Of a stretch of 64,000 nucleotides of DNA, positions 29,772 through 38,682 are shown one piece after another (the first letter of the stretch is position 1; every line of letters begins with the position of its first letter). Made by a program: the position numbers and the translations under genes. Origin of the DNA: CAYMCO01 sp964388955 (GTDB lineage: Bacteria; Chloroflexota; Anaerolineae; Anaerolineales; E44-bin32); NCBI GenBank assembly GCA_964388955.1, contig CAYMCO010000030.1:5738-69737 (forward strand), given 5' to 3'. The notes beneath the pieces are model-generated. The model made no database searches. It was not told the origin of the DNA and worked only from the letters and a program-made list of their open reading frames with translations.

Positions 29772-31380
29772 GCAGCCTGGAAGCGCTTTGGCTTCGGATT
29801 TGATCCTGCATGGCGGGAATTTCATCACCCTCAGCCCGTCGCAGCCCCGGGCACAGGCAGTGGCCATCTCCCGGGGAGTCTTCCTCGCGGTTGGAAGCGA
29901 CGCCGAGATCATCCCTTTGGTGGACGAAAAGACCCGGACCCTGGACCTGCAAGGCTTGACTGTGGTGCCCGGTTTCAACGACGCCCACTGCCACCCCACC
30001 AATTTTGCAGGCGGCTTTTTGGATCTATCGTCGGCGGCTTCGATCCAGGAGATCCAACATCACATTGCGGCAGCTTTGCCAGGTGTGGCGCCCGACGGAT
30101 GGCTTGTTGGCGGGGGTTGGCATGAAGGCAAGTTGGCCGAAGGGCGGGCGCCGACCAGGTGGGATATCGACCAAGTCGCACCGAGGACGCCGGTCGTCTT
30201 GTTCCGTATGGGTTATCACTCCCTACTGGCAAACACAGAGGCCATGATCCGCTCGAAGCTGGACAAGGCAAGTGAACCCGCCGCTTCCGGCAAGGTTGAG
30301 CGGCGGGAGACAGACAACGAGCCCACAGGGGTCTTCGTCGAGCCGGGCGCCATGGATCTGGTCTGGGACCATATCCCTCCGCCACCCATCGGAGACCGAT
30401 GCCTGGAAATGGGCGAGGAACTCACCAGGTTGGCTGGGCTGGGCTTGACCAGCTTGACCAGCTCCAAGCTGCGCGTGCATGAAATGCGGGCCTATCAATT
30501 GCTGTACGAGGGCTATGAAGGACCGTTGCCTCGGCTGAATATGGAGCCGTGGGCCCACTGGCGAGGCTCTGTGGCAGCGCTGGAAGATTTCATCCGTAGC
30601 CAGTGTGTCCGTTCGCCATTCGGACGGAGCGACATTCGCTTGGGCGCCCTAAAACTGTTCGTCGACGGCGAAGAGAGCGCCGGCACCGCCCTCTTGTATA
30701 CCGATGGCCCAGGCACGGAGACTACCGGTCTGCTGATGACATCGGAATGTGACTTGAAAGCGGTTGTACTCGCCGCGCAGCAGGAAGGTTGGGATGTGGC
30801 CATGCATGCCATCGGGGATGCGGCAGTCGACCTCGCTCTCGATGCCATCGAAGAGGCCGTTGCGAAGGAGCCAGGGGAAGAACCACGGCACGCAATCATC
30901 CATGCCTGCTTTTGCACGCCGCGGGCGATGGAACGCATGGCGCGGCTTGGCGTGATTGCAGTTGTACAACCCAATTTCGTCTGGCTCGAAGGAGACGAGC
31001 TGGGCACGCACGTGGGTGCGCAACGGGTGAACGACTACATTCCGTTGCGAAGCATGATCGACGCTGGCGTGCATGTTGCGTTCAGCTCGGACAACCTTCC
31101 CTACGGCCCGCTGGTGGGGATAGGCAGCGCGGTCTCCAGGCGCACCCCGTCCGGAAGGGTCATCAACGAGGGCCAGGGGCTCACGATCGAAGCGGCGCTG
31201 CGCTGCTATACGATTGAGGGGGCGTATCGGACCCATGAGGAGGGAAATAAAGGCGTCATCCAGCCCGGCCATTTGGCCGATATGGCGGTGCTTTCGTGTG
31301 ATCCCGCAACGGCAAATCCCGACGCGATCGCTGAGATCGAAGTCCTTCACGTGTATGTGGGCGGTGAACGGGTATGCTGA
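29758..31380 (+). CDS. Amidohydrolase-3 family hydrolase (YtcJ-like)
   Basis: 540 residues. Metal-dependent amidohydrolase of the YtcJ type with FNDAHCHPTNFAG (HxH metal ligands), KLFVDGEESAGTALLYTDGP, MHAIGDAAVDLALDAI (His ligand), IIHACFCTP and SSDNLPYGPL (Asp ligand). Members hydrolyse C-N bonds in exocyclic or cyclic amides. The start lies inside the ubiD stop region; the ATGs at 29758 and 29764 are both plausible. Its coupling to UbiD suggests consecutive steps. The specificity cannot be read, but ring opening or amide hydrolysis of the decarboxylated heterocycle is a fair guess. Confidence 0.85.
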   Translation: MKMAEQPGSALASDLILHGGNFITLSPSQPRAQAVAISRGVFLAVGSDAEIIPLVDEKTRTLDLQGLTVVPGFNDAHCHPTNFAGGFLDLSSAASIQEIQHHIAAALPGVAPDGWLVGGGWHEGKLAEGRAPTRWDIDQVAPRTPVVLFRMGYHSLLANTEAMIRSKLDKASEPAASGKVERRETDNEPTGVFVEPGAMDLVWDHIPPPPIGDRCLEMGEELTRLAGLGLTSLTSSKLRVHEMRAYQLLYEGYEGPLPRLNMEPWAHWRGSVAALEDFIRSQCVRSPFGRSDIRLGALKLFVDGEESAGTALLYTDGPGTETTGLLMTSECDLKAVVLAAQQEGWDVAMHAIGDAAVDLALDAIEEAVAKEPGEEPRHAIIHACFCTPRAMERMARLGVIAVVQPNFVWLEGDELGTHVGAQRVNDYIPLRSMIDAGVHVAFSSDNLPYGPLVGIGSAVSRRTPSGRVINEGQGLTIEAALRCYTIEGAYRTHEEGNKGVIQPGHLADMAVLSCDPATANPDAIAEIEVLHVYVGGERVC

Positions 31381-31622
31381 CGCCAGCGGCGTCGGTCTCG
31401 GAAGGGGAACGCATCAGCGTAGAGTGGCAATGCTCCCTATGTTCGCCGTCAGTTGCTTGTGCTCATCGATGGCGTGATGACCGCAAGTAAGGGGAAGAGG
31501 CCGCCACTCATTGTCGAGCGGGCTTATGCGATCCCCCAGTGATATCCTATGGGGACTCTGAACGTCTCTCCGGTGACCGATCTGCAATGCGAGCCCCCAT
31601 TGACCAGCAGGGAGTTCGTGCG

Positions 31623-32921
31623 GTGGCCAGTCATCTAATTCGCGACGGAACGGTCATGTTTGCCGCCGACCAATTCGAAGAGGGATATATCTTCGTCAGC
31701 GGCGATCAGATCGAGGATATGGGTAAGGGAGACCCTCCCAAAGGGCTGGTAGAGAAGGCCGATCAGGTAATCGGCGCCCACGGCAAGGTAGTTCTCCCGG
31801 GGCTCGTGAATGCACATACACATTTGAGCCAGACATTCATGCGTGGGCTGGCTGCCGGTCGAACGTTTCAAGAATGGCTGCGAGACGTGATATGGCCGCT
31901 CGAGGCGGCAATGTCCGTTCAACAGCTCAAAGTGGCGGCAATGCTGGGCATGATCGAGAATCTACACGGCGGAGTGACTCACGTCATCGATCACCATAAG
32001 GTAACGAAGAGTCCTTCCCATACCGATGCGGTATGTCAGGCCGCTGTGGAAGTGGGCGTCCGGCTGACACTTGCCCGCGGGTGGGCGGATCTGGGAGCGA
32101 AGCCTGACGATCAGGCTGAATTGCTCGAAGATTTCCAGCGCCTGCTTGAAGCTTGGGGCGGTTCTTCTGACCACCTCCGCCCCGTTCGGATCGCTAGTGG
32201 CCCCATGGCGCTGTGGCGGTGTTCTCCCGAGATGCTTCAGCGGATGCACAGCCTAGCGACCGCCAGCAACACACTGACGCACATCCACGTGTCCGAGACT
32301 GCCAATGAGGTCGAGGAATTCGAGCGTGAGAGGGAGTGCAGGCCGATAGAATGGCTGGACCGGCTGGGCCTGCTGGACGAAAACCTGCAAGCTGTACATG
32401 CAGTATGGGTGGATGCGGCGGAGATCGAACTCCTGAAGAGACGCCGAGCCGTGGTAATCCACTGCCCCGTGAGCAATGCGGTGCTTGGTAACGGGATTGC
32501 GCCTCTCACGGCTCTTGTCCGCATGGGGGTCCCCATACGGCTGGGCACGGATGGGGCGGCAAGCAACGATACAAATGACATCTTTGAAACGGGCAAATTC
32601 GCGCTAGCAATAGCCAGAGGAGTGGAGCGTGACCCAGCGGCCATTTCCCCGTCCCAAACGCTGGATATGTTGACCGCTGGCTGCCGGCTGAGGCCGGGCG
32701 AGAGAGCTGACATCATACTTGTGGACCTGGATACGATCCACGCCACGCCTGCACATGACCTGCCGTCGGCACTGCTGCTGTGCGCCCGGGCGGGCGATGT
32801 GGAAACCGTGATGGTGGGAGGCCAGGTCGTGATGCAAGGTAGACAACTCCTGACCGTGGATGAGCGCGCCGTCCTTCAGGAAGCCCGGGCCATGGCTTTG
32901 GGCCTCCAGGAGCGGCTGTGA
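31623..32921 (+). CDS. ATZ/TRZ-type amidohydrolase (deaminase)
   Basis: 432 residues, of the AtzA/TrzN/SsnA/MtaD group. It has PGLVNAHTHLSQTFMRGLA (HxH), a His ligand in THIHVSETANEVEEF with the catalytic Glu, HAVWVDAAEIELL (catalytic His), HCPVSNAVLGNGIAPL and RLGTDGAASNDTNDIFE (Asp ligand). All landmark residues are present, so it should deaminate or dechlorinate a heterocycle; guanine, 8-oxoguanine, aminoimidazole or triazine-like rings are the usual range. The frame is open from 31539, but the GTG at 31623 has AGCAGGGAG eight bases upstream and fits the family N-terminus, so I prefer it. Confidence 0.85.
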   Translation: MASHLIRDGTVMFAADQFEEGYIFVSGDQIEDMGKGDPPKGLVEKADQVIGAHGKVVLPGLVNAHTHLSQTFMRGLAAGRTFQEWLRDVIWPLEAAMSVQQLKVAAMLGMIENLHGGVTHVIDHHKVTKSPSHTDAVCQAAVEVGVRLTLARGWADLGAKPDDQAELLEDFQRLLEAWGGSSDHLRPVRIASGPMALWRCSPEMLQRMHSLATASNTLTHIHVSETANEVEEFERERECRPIEWLDRLGLLDENLQAVHAVWVDAAEIELLKRRRAVVIHCPVSNAVLGNGIAPLTALVRMGVPIRLGTDGAASNDTNDIFETGKFALAIARGVERDPAAISPSQTLDMLTAGCRLRPGERADIILVDLDTIHATPAHDLPSALLLCARAGDVETVMVGGQVVMQGRQLLTVDERAVLQEARAMALGLQERL

Positions 32922-32976
32922 TGTGCGCCCGTCGCTTCTCCGAACGCCTACCGAGATCGGATCGAGGATAAAACGA

Positions 32977-33960
32977 GTGATTGCGGGCGGCATCCGCCTT
33001 CTTCCGAACGCCCATGCGGGTAGGCTGGCAGAGATTGCAGCCACCGCCGAGCGTCACGGATTCGATAGATTGTGGTTGATGGATGAAGGCCTGGCGGCGC
33101 GCGATGTGTATGTAACCCTTGCACTTATGGCGCGAGAAACCCATAGGATCGAGCTAGGCACCGGGATCACCAATCCCTATACACGCCACCCGGGTGTGGC
33201 GGCAGGGGCGATCGCTTCACTCGATGAGATCTCCGGTGGGCGCGCTTTCCTCGGGATCGGCGCCGGTGGCTCTTTGACCCTCGATCCCTTGGGGATTTCC
33301 CGAACCAGACCGCTGGCTGCGGTCCGGGAAATGGTCGAAATCACCCGTGCCCTATTGCAGGGAAGCCGCGTGGATTATCAAGGTGAAACACTGCACCTGA
33401 GGAAGGCCAAACTCGACTTTGCACGGCCGGACATAGAAATCTGGATAGCAGCTAGAGGCCCCAGGATGCTGGAGCTGGCTGGGGGCATTGCGGACGGCGT
33501 GGCGTTGAGTTTTATCCATGAGGACTTGATCCGGGATGTCCTGCGGACCGTACGCGCGGGGGCGGCCGCCACCGGGAACCGTCCCCGGATCAGCTTCTCG
33601 ACCATGATCGTCACCAGCGGCGGTGTGCTGGAGCGAGTGCGACCCTATCTGACGTACTCACTGATCGATTCGCCGCCCGCCGCCAAGGAGCTGCTCGGCA
33701 TCTCGACGGATGAAGTTGCGGACATTCGTCGAGCAATGGCGGAGGAGGGCCTTCGGGCTGCCGGGAGGATGTTGAAGGAGGAATGGATACGCCCATTCGT
33801 CCTCATGGGCAGCATCGCCGAATGTGCCGGCAAGCTGGAATCTCTGATCAAGGTTCACAACCTTGACGAGGTCATGGTGCCGATAGTGGAGCTAGAGCAC
33901 GCGGAAAAAGAGATGCGGGCGTTCGCAGATTTGATTTCGTCCCTGCGATCCCGTATCTGA
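32977..33960 (+). CDS. LLM-class flavin-dependent oxidoreductase
   Basis: 327 residues, a luciferase-like TIM barrel of the F420/FMN group (methylene-tetrahydromethanopterin reductase type). It has GRLAEIAATAERHGFDRLWL, ELGTGITNPYTRHPGVAAGA, GGRAFLGIGAGGS, VREMVEITRALLQG and EIWIAARGPRMLELAGGIAD. The open frame starts at 32860 inside the preceding gene, but the GTG at 32977, preceded by a GAGG, gives the expected N-terminus. It is the last gene of the transporter-UbiD operon. Whether the cofactor is F420 or FMN cannot be told; it may reduce an unsaturated heterocycle or a one-carbon carrier. Confidence 0.82.
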   Translation: MIAGGIRLLPNAHAGRLAEIAATAERHGFDRLWLMDEGLAARDVYVTLALMARETHRIELGTGITNPYTRHPGVAAGAIASLDEISGGRAFLGIGAGGSLTLDPLGISRTRPLAAVREMVEITRALLQGSRVDYQGETLHLRKAKLDFARPDIEIWIAARGPRMLELAGGIADGVALSFIHEDLIRDVLRTVRAGAAATGNRPRISFSTMIVTSGGVLERVRPYLTYSLIDSPPAAKELLGISTDEVADIRRAMAEEGLRAAGRMLKEEWIRPFVLMGSIAECAGKLESLIKVHNLDEVMVPIVELEHAEKEMRAFADLISSLRSRI

Positions 33961-34258
33961 TAGGTGAGCGATACTCGTCCTTCCACAATCCGAGAAAGTT
34001 CATGAATGGCCCCCCATGTCACGGGGTCCGCGACTTGGCGGCTCGAGCAATCCTGTTGGCCAGAGCGCGATCCCAGCGACGACGGCTTGAGAATGCGCCG
34101 GGTGCTTCAGATCTTATCTCAAGACTGCTGGCCAGGGGCAATGCCCCTTGACAAGAGGGCGGGCATAATGGCCGCCGGAATGGGGTAGATAATTCCAGGC
34201 GCTTCGGCCTCAATCTGGACGCGGCCGCGGCTCCGCAGAGAAGACCAGCGACGTTCCC

Positions 34259-34825
34259 CTAGAAGACGGGTGGGGTGATGATGGAGATCCATTCAACCAT
34301 TTCGGATCCCGAGCCGTTGGCGATGGACTTCAATCGCGTGCCCTCGAAATAGATGCTATCCCCTGTATCTAGATCGTATTCACCGGACTCCAAGCCGATG
34401 CGCAGTTTGCCCGATAAGACGTATATGCATTCCTCCGTTGGCTCGCGCAAGCGGCTGACAGGTACGCTCGCCCTGCCGGCGTTCAACCGCCCCGCGAAAA
34501 CCTCCATCTTCCGAGTCAGATCGGGGACGAGAAGCTCGTACGTTAGCCCGGATCCAGGCAGGATGAGCTTCGCCCTATGGTCCGCCCGAACCACCGGATC
34601 CGGCTTGGGCGCCTCAGAGAGAAAGTGCAGGATCGATACTCCCAACGCGGCGGCGATGCGCCTCAGGGAGTTTATGGACGGGTTTGCCCGATCGTGTTCG
34701 ACTTGGCTCAAGAACGATGCCGTCAAGTCAATGCGTCGAGCCAATTCTCGCAGGCTGAGTCCCAATTCCTCCCGCCGCTGCCTTATCCTGATCCCAATCT
34801 GCAGATCGTTCTCGTGTTCGTTCAT
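34259..34825 (-). CDS. XRE-type HTH regulator with C-terminal cupin (second copy)
   Basis: 188 residues: HTH (about 10-65, GIRIRQRREELGLSLRELAR, LTASFLSQVEHDRANPSINS) and a cupin (about 105-180, TEECIYVLSGKLRIGL, DTGDSIYFEG). It is a clear paralog of the regulator at 22724, with the same FLS, SLRRIA and final ITPPVF/VTPPIL endings. It sits 66 bases downstream of the aor gene on the same strand, so it is probably cotranscribed and regulates that gene or the divergent carbamoyltransferase operon. The ATG ending at 34825 has a GGTGAG site. Confidence 0.88.
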   Translation of the reverse strand: MNEHENDLQIGIRIRQRREELGLSLRELARRIDLTASFLSQVEHDRANPSINSLRRIAAALGVSILHFLSEAPKPDPVVRADHRAKLILPGSGLTYELLVPDLTRKMEVFAGRLNAGRASVPVSRLREPTEECIYVLSGKLRIGLESGEYDLDTGDSIYFEGTRLKSIANGSGSEMVEWISIITPPVF

Positions 34826-34891
34826 ATGCGAATCTCACCCCGCTTGACCGCGATCTGTAGCCACAGCGACTTGGTCACGAGGCTGCTCCTT

Positions 34892-36781
34892 TCAGTCACC
34901 TATCTGTGCAATGCGCCCGTCCAATTTCAGCCGCCTCAGTGTCCGGTTTGTCGGCACTCCACGCTCGTCCCAATCTCGAAGTTCGTAATAGCGATCAAGC
35001 ATTTGTTGGAGGTCAATGGCAGCTTGAGTCTTGCGCGGCTGAATGCCCGGCTCTGTGGAGCCGCCGCATGACTTTCCCGATGATACGTATTCGAGCAGGG
35101 GGGAATGGGTGATTCTCTTGGGAAGGATGTCATCGGCCCGGTCAAAGCCCAAGCGCACGTTGAACATTCTTTCGATGTTGACAATCCGTTCGCCGATCTG
35201 AAGTAGCTCCTCCGGCGTAACCTCACGCCCCATTGCCCGAATCCCTTCGGCAAGGTCCTCCAGCTTGAGCGCGTACGTCTCTGGCATGATGAACTTGCAA
35301 ACCCCCAGAGAGTCCGCCAGCGCACAATAATGTTCGCCGAATACGACCAAATCCGGCTTGTACGTCTCATCGGAAATATCCATCAGGCGCTCAAGGATGG
35401 CCTGCGGGAAGGTCGCCCGTCCAGCATCCCAGTTCTGCGCGACATCAATCGTCGGCAACGCGTAGAGATGATCTGCCCCCCGGTTGCTGGTGGCATGGCC
35501 GAGGCCGAAGGCCTTCGCCTTTCGAGGCTCCTGACGGGGCATCTCCAGGCCCTTTACCTGCATTGCGTATTGCTCGGCGCCTCTGCCGATCCGTTGCCCT
35601 GCAAAAAGGGAGCCGTCAGCGAGGATTTCTCCCAACCCTTTTCGATAAGCGATGGATTCCACAAGCCCTAGAATGGTCTCGCCATCGCCCCAATCCAACG
35701 AGAACATACCATCGTCCAACAGCCCTCTCTCATGGCATTCCATGGCGAATGCGATCGTCACGCCGGTGGAGATCGTATCCAGGCCAAGTTCATTGCATAG
35801 GTGGTTGGCCTGGATCACCACCCTCGGATCCGCATTCCAGCACATTGGCCCGAAGGCGCTGGCGGTCTCATATTCCGGGCCTTCGATCTCAATTATGCCA
35901 TGGCCGGTCGCGGTCTGAGACCGCCGCGAGCACCGAACAGGACAGGAGCTGCAACCCTTGGTTTTTGTCCAATTTCGGCGGAAGGCTGCGACATCTACAT
36001 CGTCAATGAACGGAAACCCCGCGACCTGATGGTTTCTCGCGGGCAGTGTGCCCAGATGATTCTGGGTTTCCATCAAGAGCAAAGTAGTCGATTGGCTCAA
36101 GCCCTGTATGCCCGGATGACGCAGGACCTGCCGCGATTTCTGCCCCGCCAGCTTGCGGAAACGGCCGGGAGTCCGTGGCCTCCTTCGCTCGGAGCATACA
36201 TGCACTGCCTTGAGTCTCTTGCTTCCCATGACCGCGCCTGGGCCACCCCGGGCCGCGGCCCGCCCCCCATCACTGATGATCGCTGCCATATGAACGAGAT
36301 TCTCCCCTGCTGGCCCGATCGCCGCCACGCGCCCCCCCTTCTCCCGGAGGCGCGTCTCAACCACCGACGTCTTCCGCCCCCAGAGATCGTCCGCCGGGAA
36401 AAGCAGTGCGCCAGTGTCGGTAACCCGCAGTGTCCTTGGATGTGGAGCTTTGCCGGTCACGATCACGGCATCATAGCCGGCGCGTCGCAGCTCGGGCCCG
36501 AGATGGCCACCCGCATTGGCGTAGCCGTAGCCGCCGGTGGCCGGGGACATGAATGTGACGTTGTACCTCGCGGAGGCTGGCCAGGGGGTATCGTTGAAGA
36601 GGCCAGTGGTGAAGACCAGGCAGTTTTCCGGGTCGAAAGGCGAGACCGCTTGGCCGATCAGCCCGAAAGCAAGCGCCGCACCCAGTCCCCGCCCCCCCGG
36701 GAAGTCCTCCAGCAGCTCAGGGTCCGTTTCCTGGATGCGTATCGCCGAGGTAGTCAAGTCGATGAAGGCAGTCTTGGTCAC
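34892..36781 (-). CDS. aor: Aldehyde ferredoxin oxidoreductase (tungsten bis-pterin family), copy 1
   Basis: 629 residues. It has the family N-terminus (FPGGRGLGAAL), NVTFMSPATGGYGYANAGGH, IGPAGENLVHMAAI, GPGAVMGSKRLKAV, the [4Fe-4S] ligands CSSCPVRC with the fourth Cys in DSLGVCKF, EGPEYETASAFGPM and a GADHLYALP pterin-side motif. AORs interconvert carboxylic acids and aldehydes, or carry out related low-potential reactions, with ferredoxin. The start is GTG at 36781. The gene is divergent from the carbamoyltransferase operon, which encodes a second AOR, and is followed by an XRE-cupin regulator. Confidence 0.92.
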   Translation of the reverse strand: MTKTAFIDLTTSAIRIQETDPELLEDFPGGRGLGAALAFGLIGQAVSPFDPENCLVFTTGLFNDTPWPASARYNVTFMSPATGGYGYANAGGHLGPELRRAGYDAVIVTGKAPHPRTLRVTDTGALLFPADDLWGRKTSVVETRLREKGGRVAAIGPAGENLVHMAAIISDGGRAAARGGPGAVMGSKRLKAVHVCSERRRPRTPGRFRKLAGQKSRQVLRHPGIQGLSQSTTLLLMETQNHLGTLPARNHQVAGFPFIDDVDVAAFRRNWTKTKGCSSCPVRCSRRSQTATGHGIIEIEGPEYETASAFGPMCWNADPRVVIQANHLCNELGLDTISTGVTIAFAMECHERGLLDDGMFSLDWGDGETILGLVESIAYRKGLGEILADGSLFAGQRIGRGAEQYAMQVKGLEMPRQEPRKAKAFGLGHATSNRGADHLYALPTIDVAQNWDAGRATFPQAILERLMDISDETYKPDLVVFGEHYCALADSLGVCKFIMPETYALKLEDLAEGIRAMGREVTPEELLQIGERIVNIERMFNVRLGFDRADDILPKRITHSPLLEYVSSGKSCGGSTEPGIQPRKTQAAIDLQQMLDRYYELRDWDERGVPTNRTLRRLKLDGRIAQIGD

Positions 36782-37109
36782 TTTTCAGCCATCCTCTGGC
36801 GGTCATGGAAAGCATAGGCATTTGATTTTGGACGGCCAAGTCATGGCCGGCATAAATGCCAGATGGCTGGCGTTCCAGCGACGCCTGCGGGGGAAAGCGC
36901 AGGCGCTCCGGTCGCCATCGGTCTGCCGCCCAGTCTAGCCGAGTGAAATGAACCCGTCAAGCAGTGCTCAACAGATGCCGCCCCGCGTCATCAGAAATCA
37001 CCGCACTTTCCTCGAGCGGGTTTGCGCCTGAGAGTTTCGCTCGACGCGCGGGCATTTCGGCAGAGCGTATGTCGCATTCCCCCTTCGTCTTGGGAGGGGT
37101 TACACAGCC

Positions 37110-37138
37110 TTGACCCGCGGGCGATCCTGTGATAATGT
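37110..37138 (+). promoter_or_regulatory. Promoter of the carbamoyltransferase-AOR operon
   Basis: TTGACC, 17 bases, TAATGT. The -10 element overlaps the first copy of a tandem 20-base repeat. The carbamoyltransferase ATG lies about 255 bases further on, so the leader is long. Confidence 0.5.
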
Positions 37139-37174
37139 GCGCGTAGAGTTAACGATGTGCGCTAATACTTAACG
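37135..37174 (+). repeat. Two abutting 20-base direct repeats, candidate operator
   Basis: ATGTGCGC-6N-TTAACG occurs twice in immediate succession (37135-37154 and 37155-37174). The outer 8 and 6 bases are identical and the middle six differ. Placement over and just after the -10 element is typical of a repressor site. The two-turn period (20) would put both copies on the same DNA face. Confidence 0.65.
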
Positions 37175-37399
37175 CGACAAGGATGGAAACCTCAAGCCGG
37201 AAACGCTGCGAGAATGCCTGGGCAGGCATACTATGAGATGATGCCCAATATCCCCGCCAACTTGAATGAGGGACAAGGCATGCGGAGCCGATGATAGCCA
37301 TTCTCAAGGATAGCCCTGTGGCTGCTGAGCCTGAAATCGGTACCTGATTCTGCAGTTTGGAAAGATCCAGAATTCACAGGATAGGGGAGAGTCCGTCTG

Positions 37400-38458
37400 A
37401 TGAAAATATCGAACCTGAAGGGCCGAGACTTCTTGGCCGAAACCGACTTCACACCTGAAGAAATCAACGCGATCCTGGAATACGCAACCGATCTGAAGGA
37501 GGAGCGCTCACGGGGCGAGTACCACGATCATCTGCTGCGAAGCAAGACGCTCTTCATGATCTTCTACAACCAATCTCTGCGCACTCGCAACTCCTTCGAG
37601 GCAGGCATGACCGAACTAGGGGGGCATGCCCACTTCCTCGACCCGACCAAGATCTACACCCCTGCGATGGAAGGCCGCGAGGTGGCCTACAGCACGGAGC
37701 GTGTGTCGGATGTGGCGCGCGTGCTCGATCGTATGGGGCACGCGATCGCCATCCGCTGCTATGGCGATCCGGTTGATTGGGAGTACGGAGCAGCGCACGC
37801 CATGCTGCGTGAGTTTGCTCGGTGGGCGGAAATTCCTGTGCTCAATATGGAGGATGACATCTATCACCCATTCCAAGGGCTTGCGGACATGCTCACCGTC
37901 AAAGAGAAGTTCGATGCGTTCCAGGGGGTCAGATTCGTCATGTCCTGGGCCTACTCGCCCAGCGTTCATAAGCCCAGAGCGGTGCCGCAATCGGCAATTC
38001 TGTATGCCAGCATGCTGGGCATGGATGTAACTCTTGCACACCCTCAAGGCATGGAACTGGCTCCTGACATAATCGAGAAGTGCTTTCAGTATGCCCGGCA
38101 GAGCGGCGGATCGTTTCAGGTTTCGCACGACTTTGAAGGAGCGGTCGAAGGCGCACACGTCGTATACCCCAAGGCATGGTGTGCGACTCCCATCTTCCAA
38201 CCGCCGATCGGTGATGCAAGCGGCGAGAAGGCCGAGGTGATTTTCAAGCGGCACAAAGACTGGAAATGCACTGCAGACACCATGGAGCTGGCAGACAGGA
38301 ATGCCATCTATATGCACTGTCTTCCCGCCGATCGCAATTTCGAAGTCACCGATGAGGTGCTGGACAGGACAGAGGGCGACGGGTGGATATCAGCCGTTTT
38401 CGATCAGGCGGAGAACCGGCTGCATGTTCAGAATGCAGTCTTGGCGCTGACGATGTAG
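37400..38458 (+). CDS. Knotted carbamoyltransferase (N-acetyl/succinylornithine transcarbamylase-like)
   Basis: 352 residues. The carbamoyl-phosphate motif is FYNQSLRTRNSFEAGM (SLRTR in place of the STRTR of ornithine carbamoyltransferase), followed by IYHPFQGLADMLTVKEKF, SGGSFQVSHDFEGAVEGAHV, MHCLPADRNFEVTDEVLD and DQAENRLHVQNAVLAL. The SLRTR, VSHD and ENRLHVQ patterns resemble the AOTC/SOTC branch and uncharacterised catabolic carbamoyltransferases, not arginine ArgF. First gene of a plus-strand operon with a hydantoinase next, it may run in reverse, splitting a ureido compound to carbamoyl phosphate and an amine (inference). GGGGAGA precedes the ATG. Confidence 0.85.
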   Translation: MKISNLKGRDFLAETDFTPEEINAILEYATDLKEERSRGEYHDHLLRSKTLFMIFYNQSLRTRNSFEAGMTELGGHAHFLDPTKIYTPAMEGREVAYSTERVSDVARVLDRMGHAIAIRCYGDPVDWEYGAAHAMLREFARWAEIPVLNMEDDIYHPFQGLADMLTVKEKFDAFQGVRFVMSWAYSPSVHKPRAVPQSAILYASMLGMDVTLAHPQGMELAPDIIEKCFQYARQSGGSFQVSHDFEGAVEGAHVVYPKAWCATPIFQPPIGDASGEKAEVIFKRHKDWKCTADTMELADRNAIYMHCLPADRNFEVTDEVLDRTEGDGWISAVFDQAENRLHVQNAVLALTM

Positions 38459-38682
38459 CTTGAACAGCGCGCTAGAGCGCCAGGGGGATTTGGTGTAGGG
38501 TTCAGTCGGTCGACCACCGGTCTGCCCTTGCAGGCGTCTCGCTCGAATGCCGGTGTGGAGCCATGTATAGCAGCGCAATCGGCGCAACAGGGAAACATTC
38601 AGGGAATTCCTTGGGAATTTGGCAAGAGACGGTGGAAGTTTCGGTCATCTGATCTGTTCGTCAAAGCATGATAGGGTTCTGA

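Larger units (their letters stand above)
36782..37399. promoter_or_regulatory. Divergent control region between aor copy 1 and the carbamoyltransferase operon
   Basis: About 618 non-coding bases. It contains a plus-strand promoter and a tandem 20-base repeat (both listed separately), and must also hold the promoter of the minus-strand aor gene. No gene was recognised within it. Confidence 0.6.
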
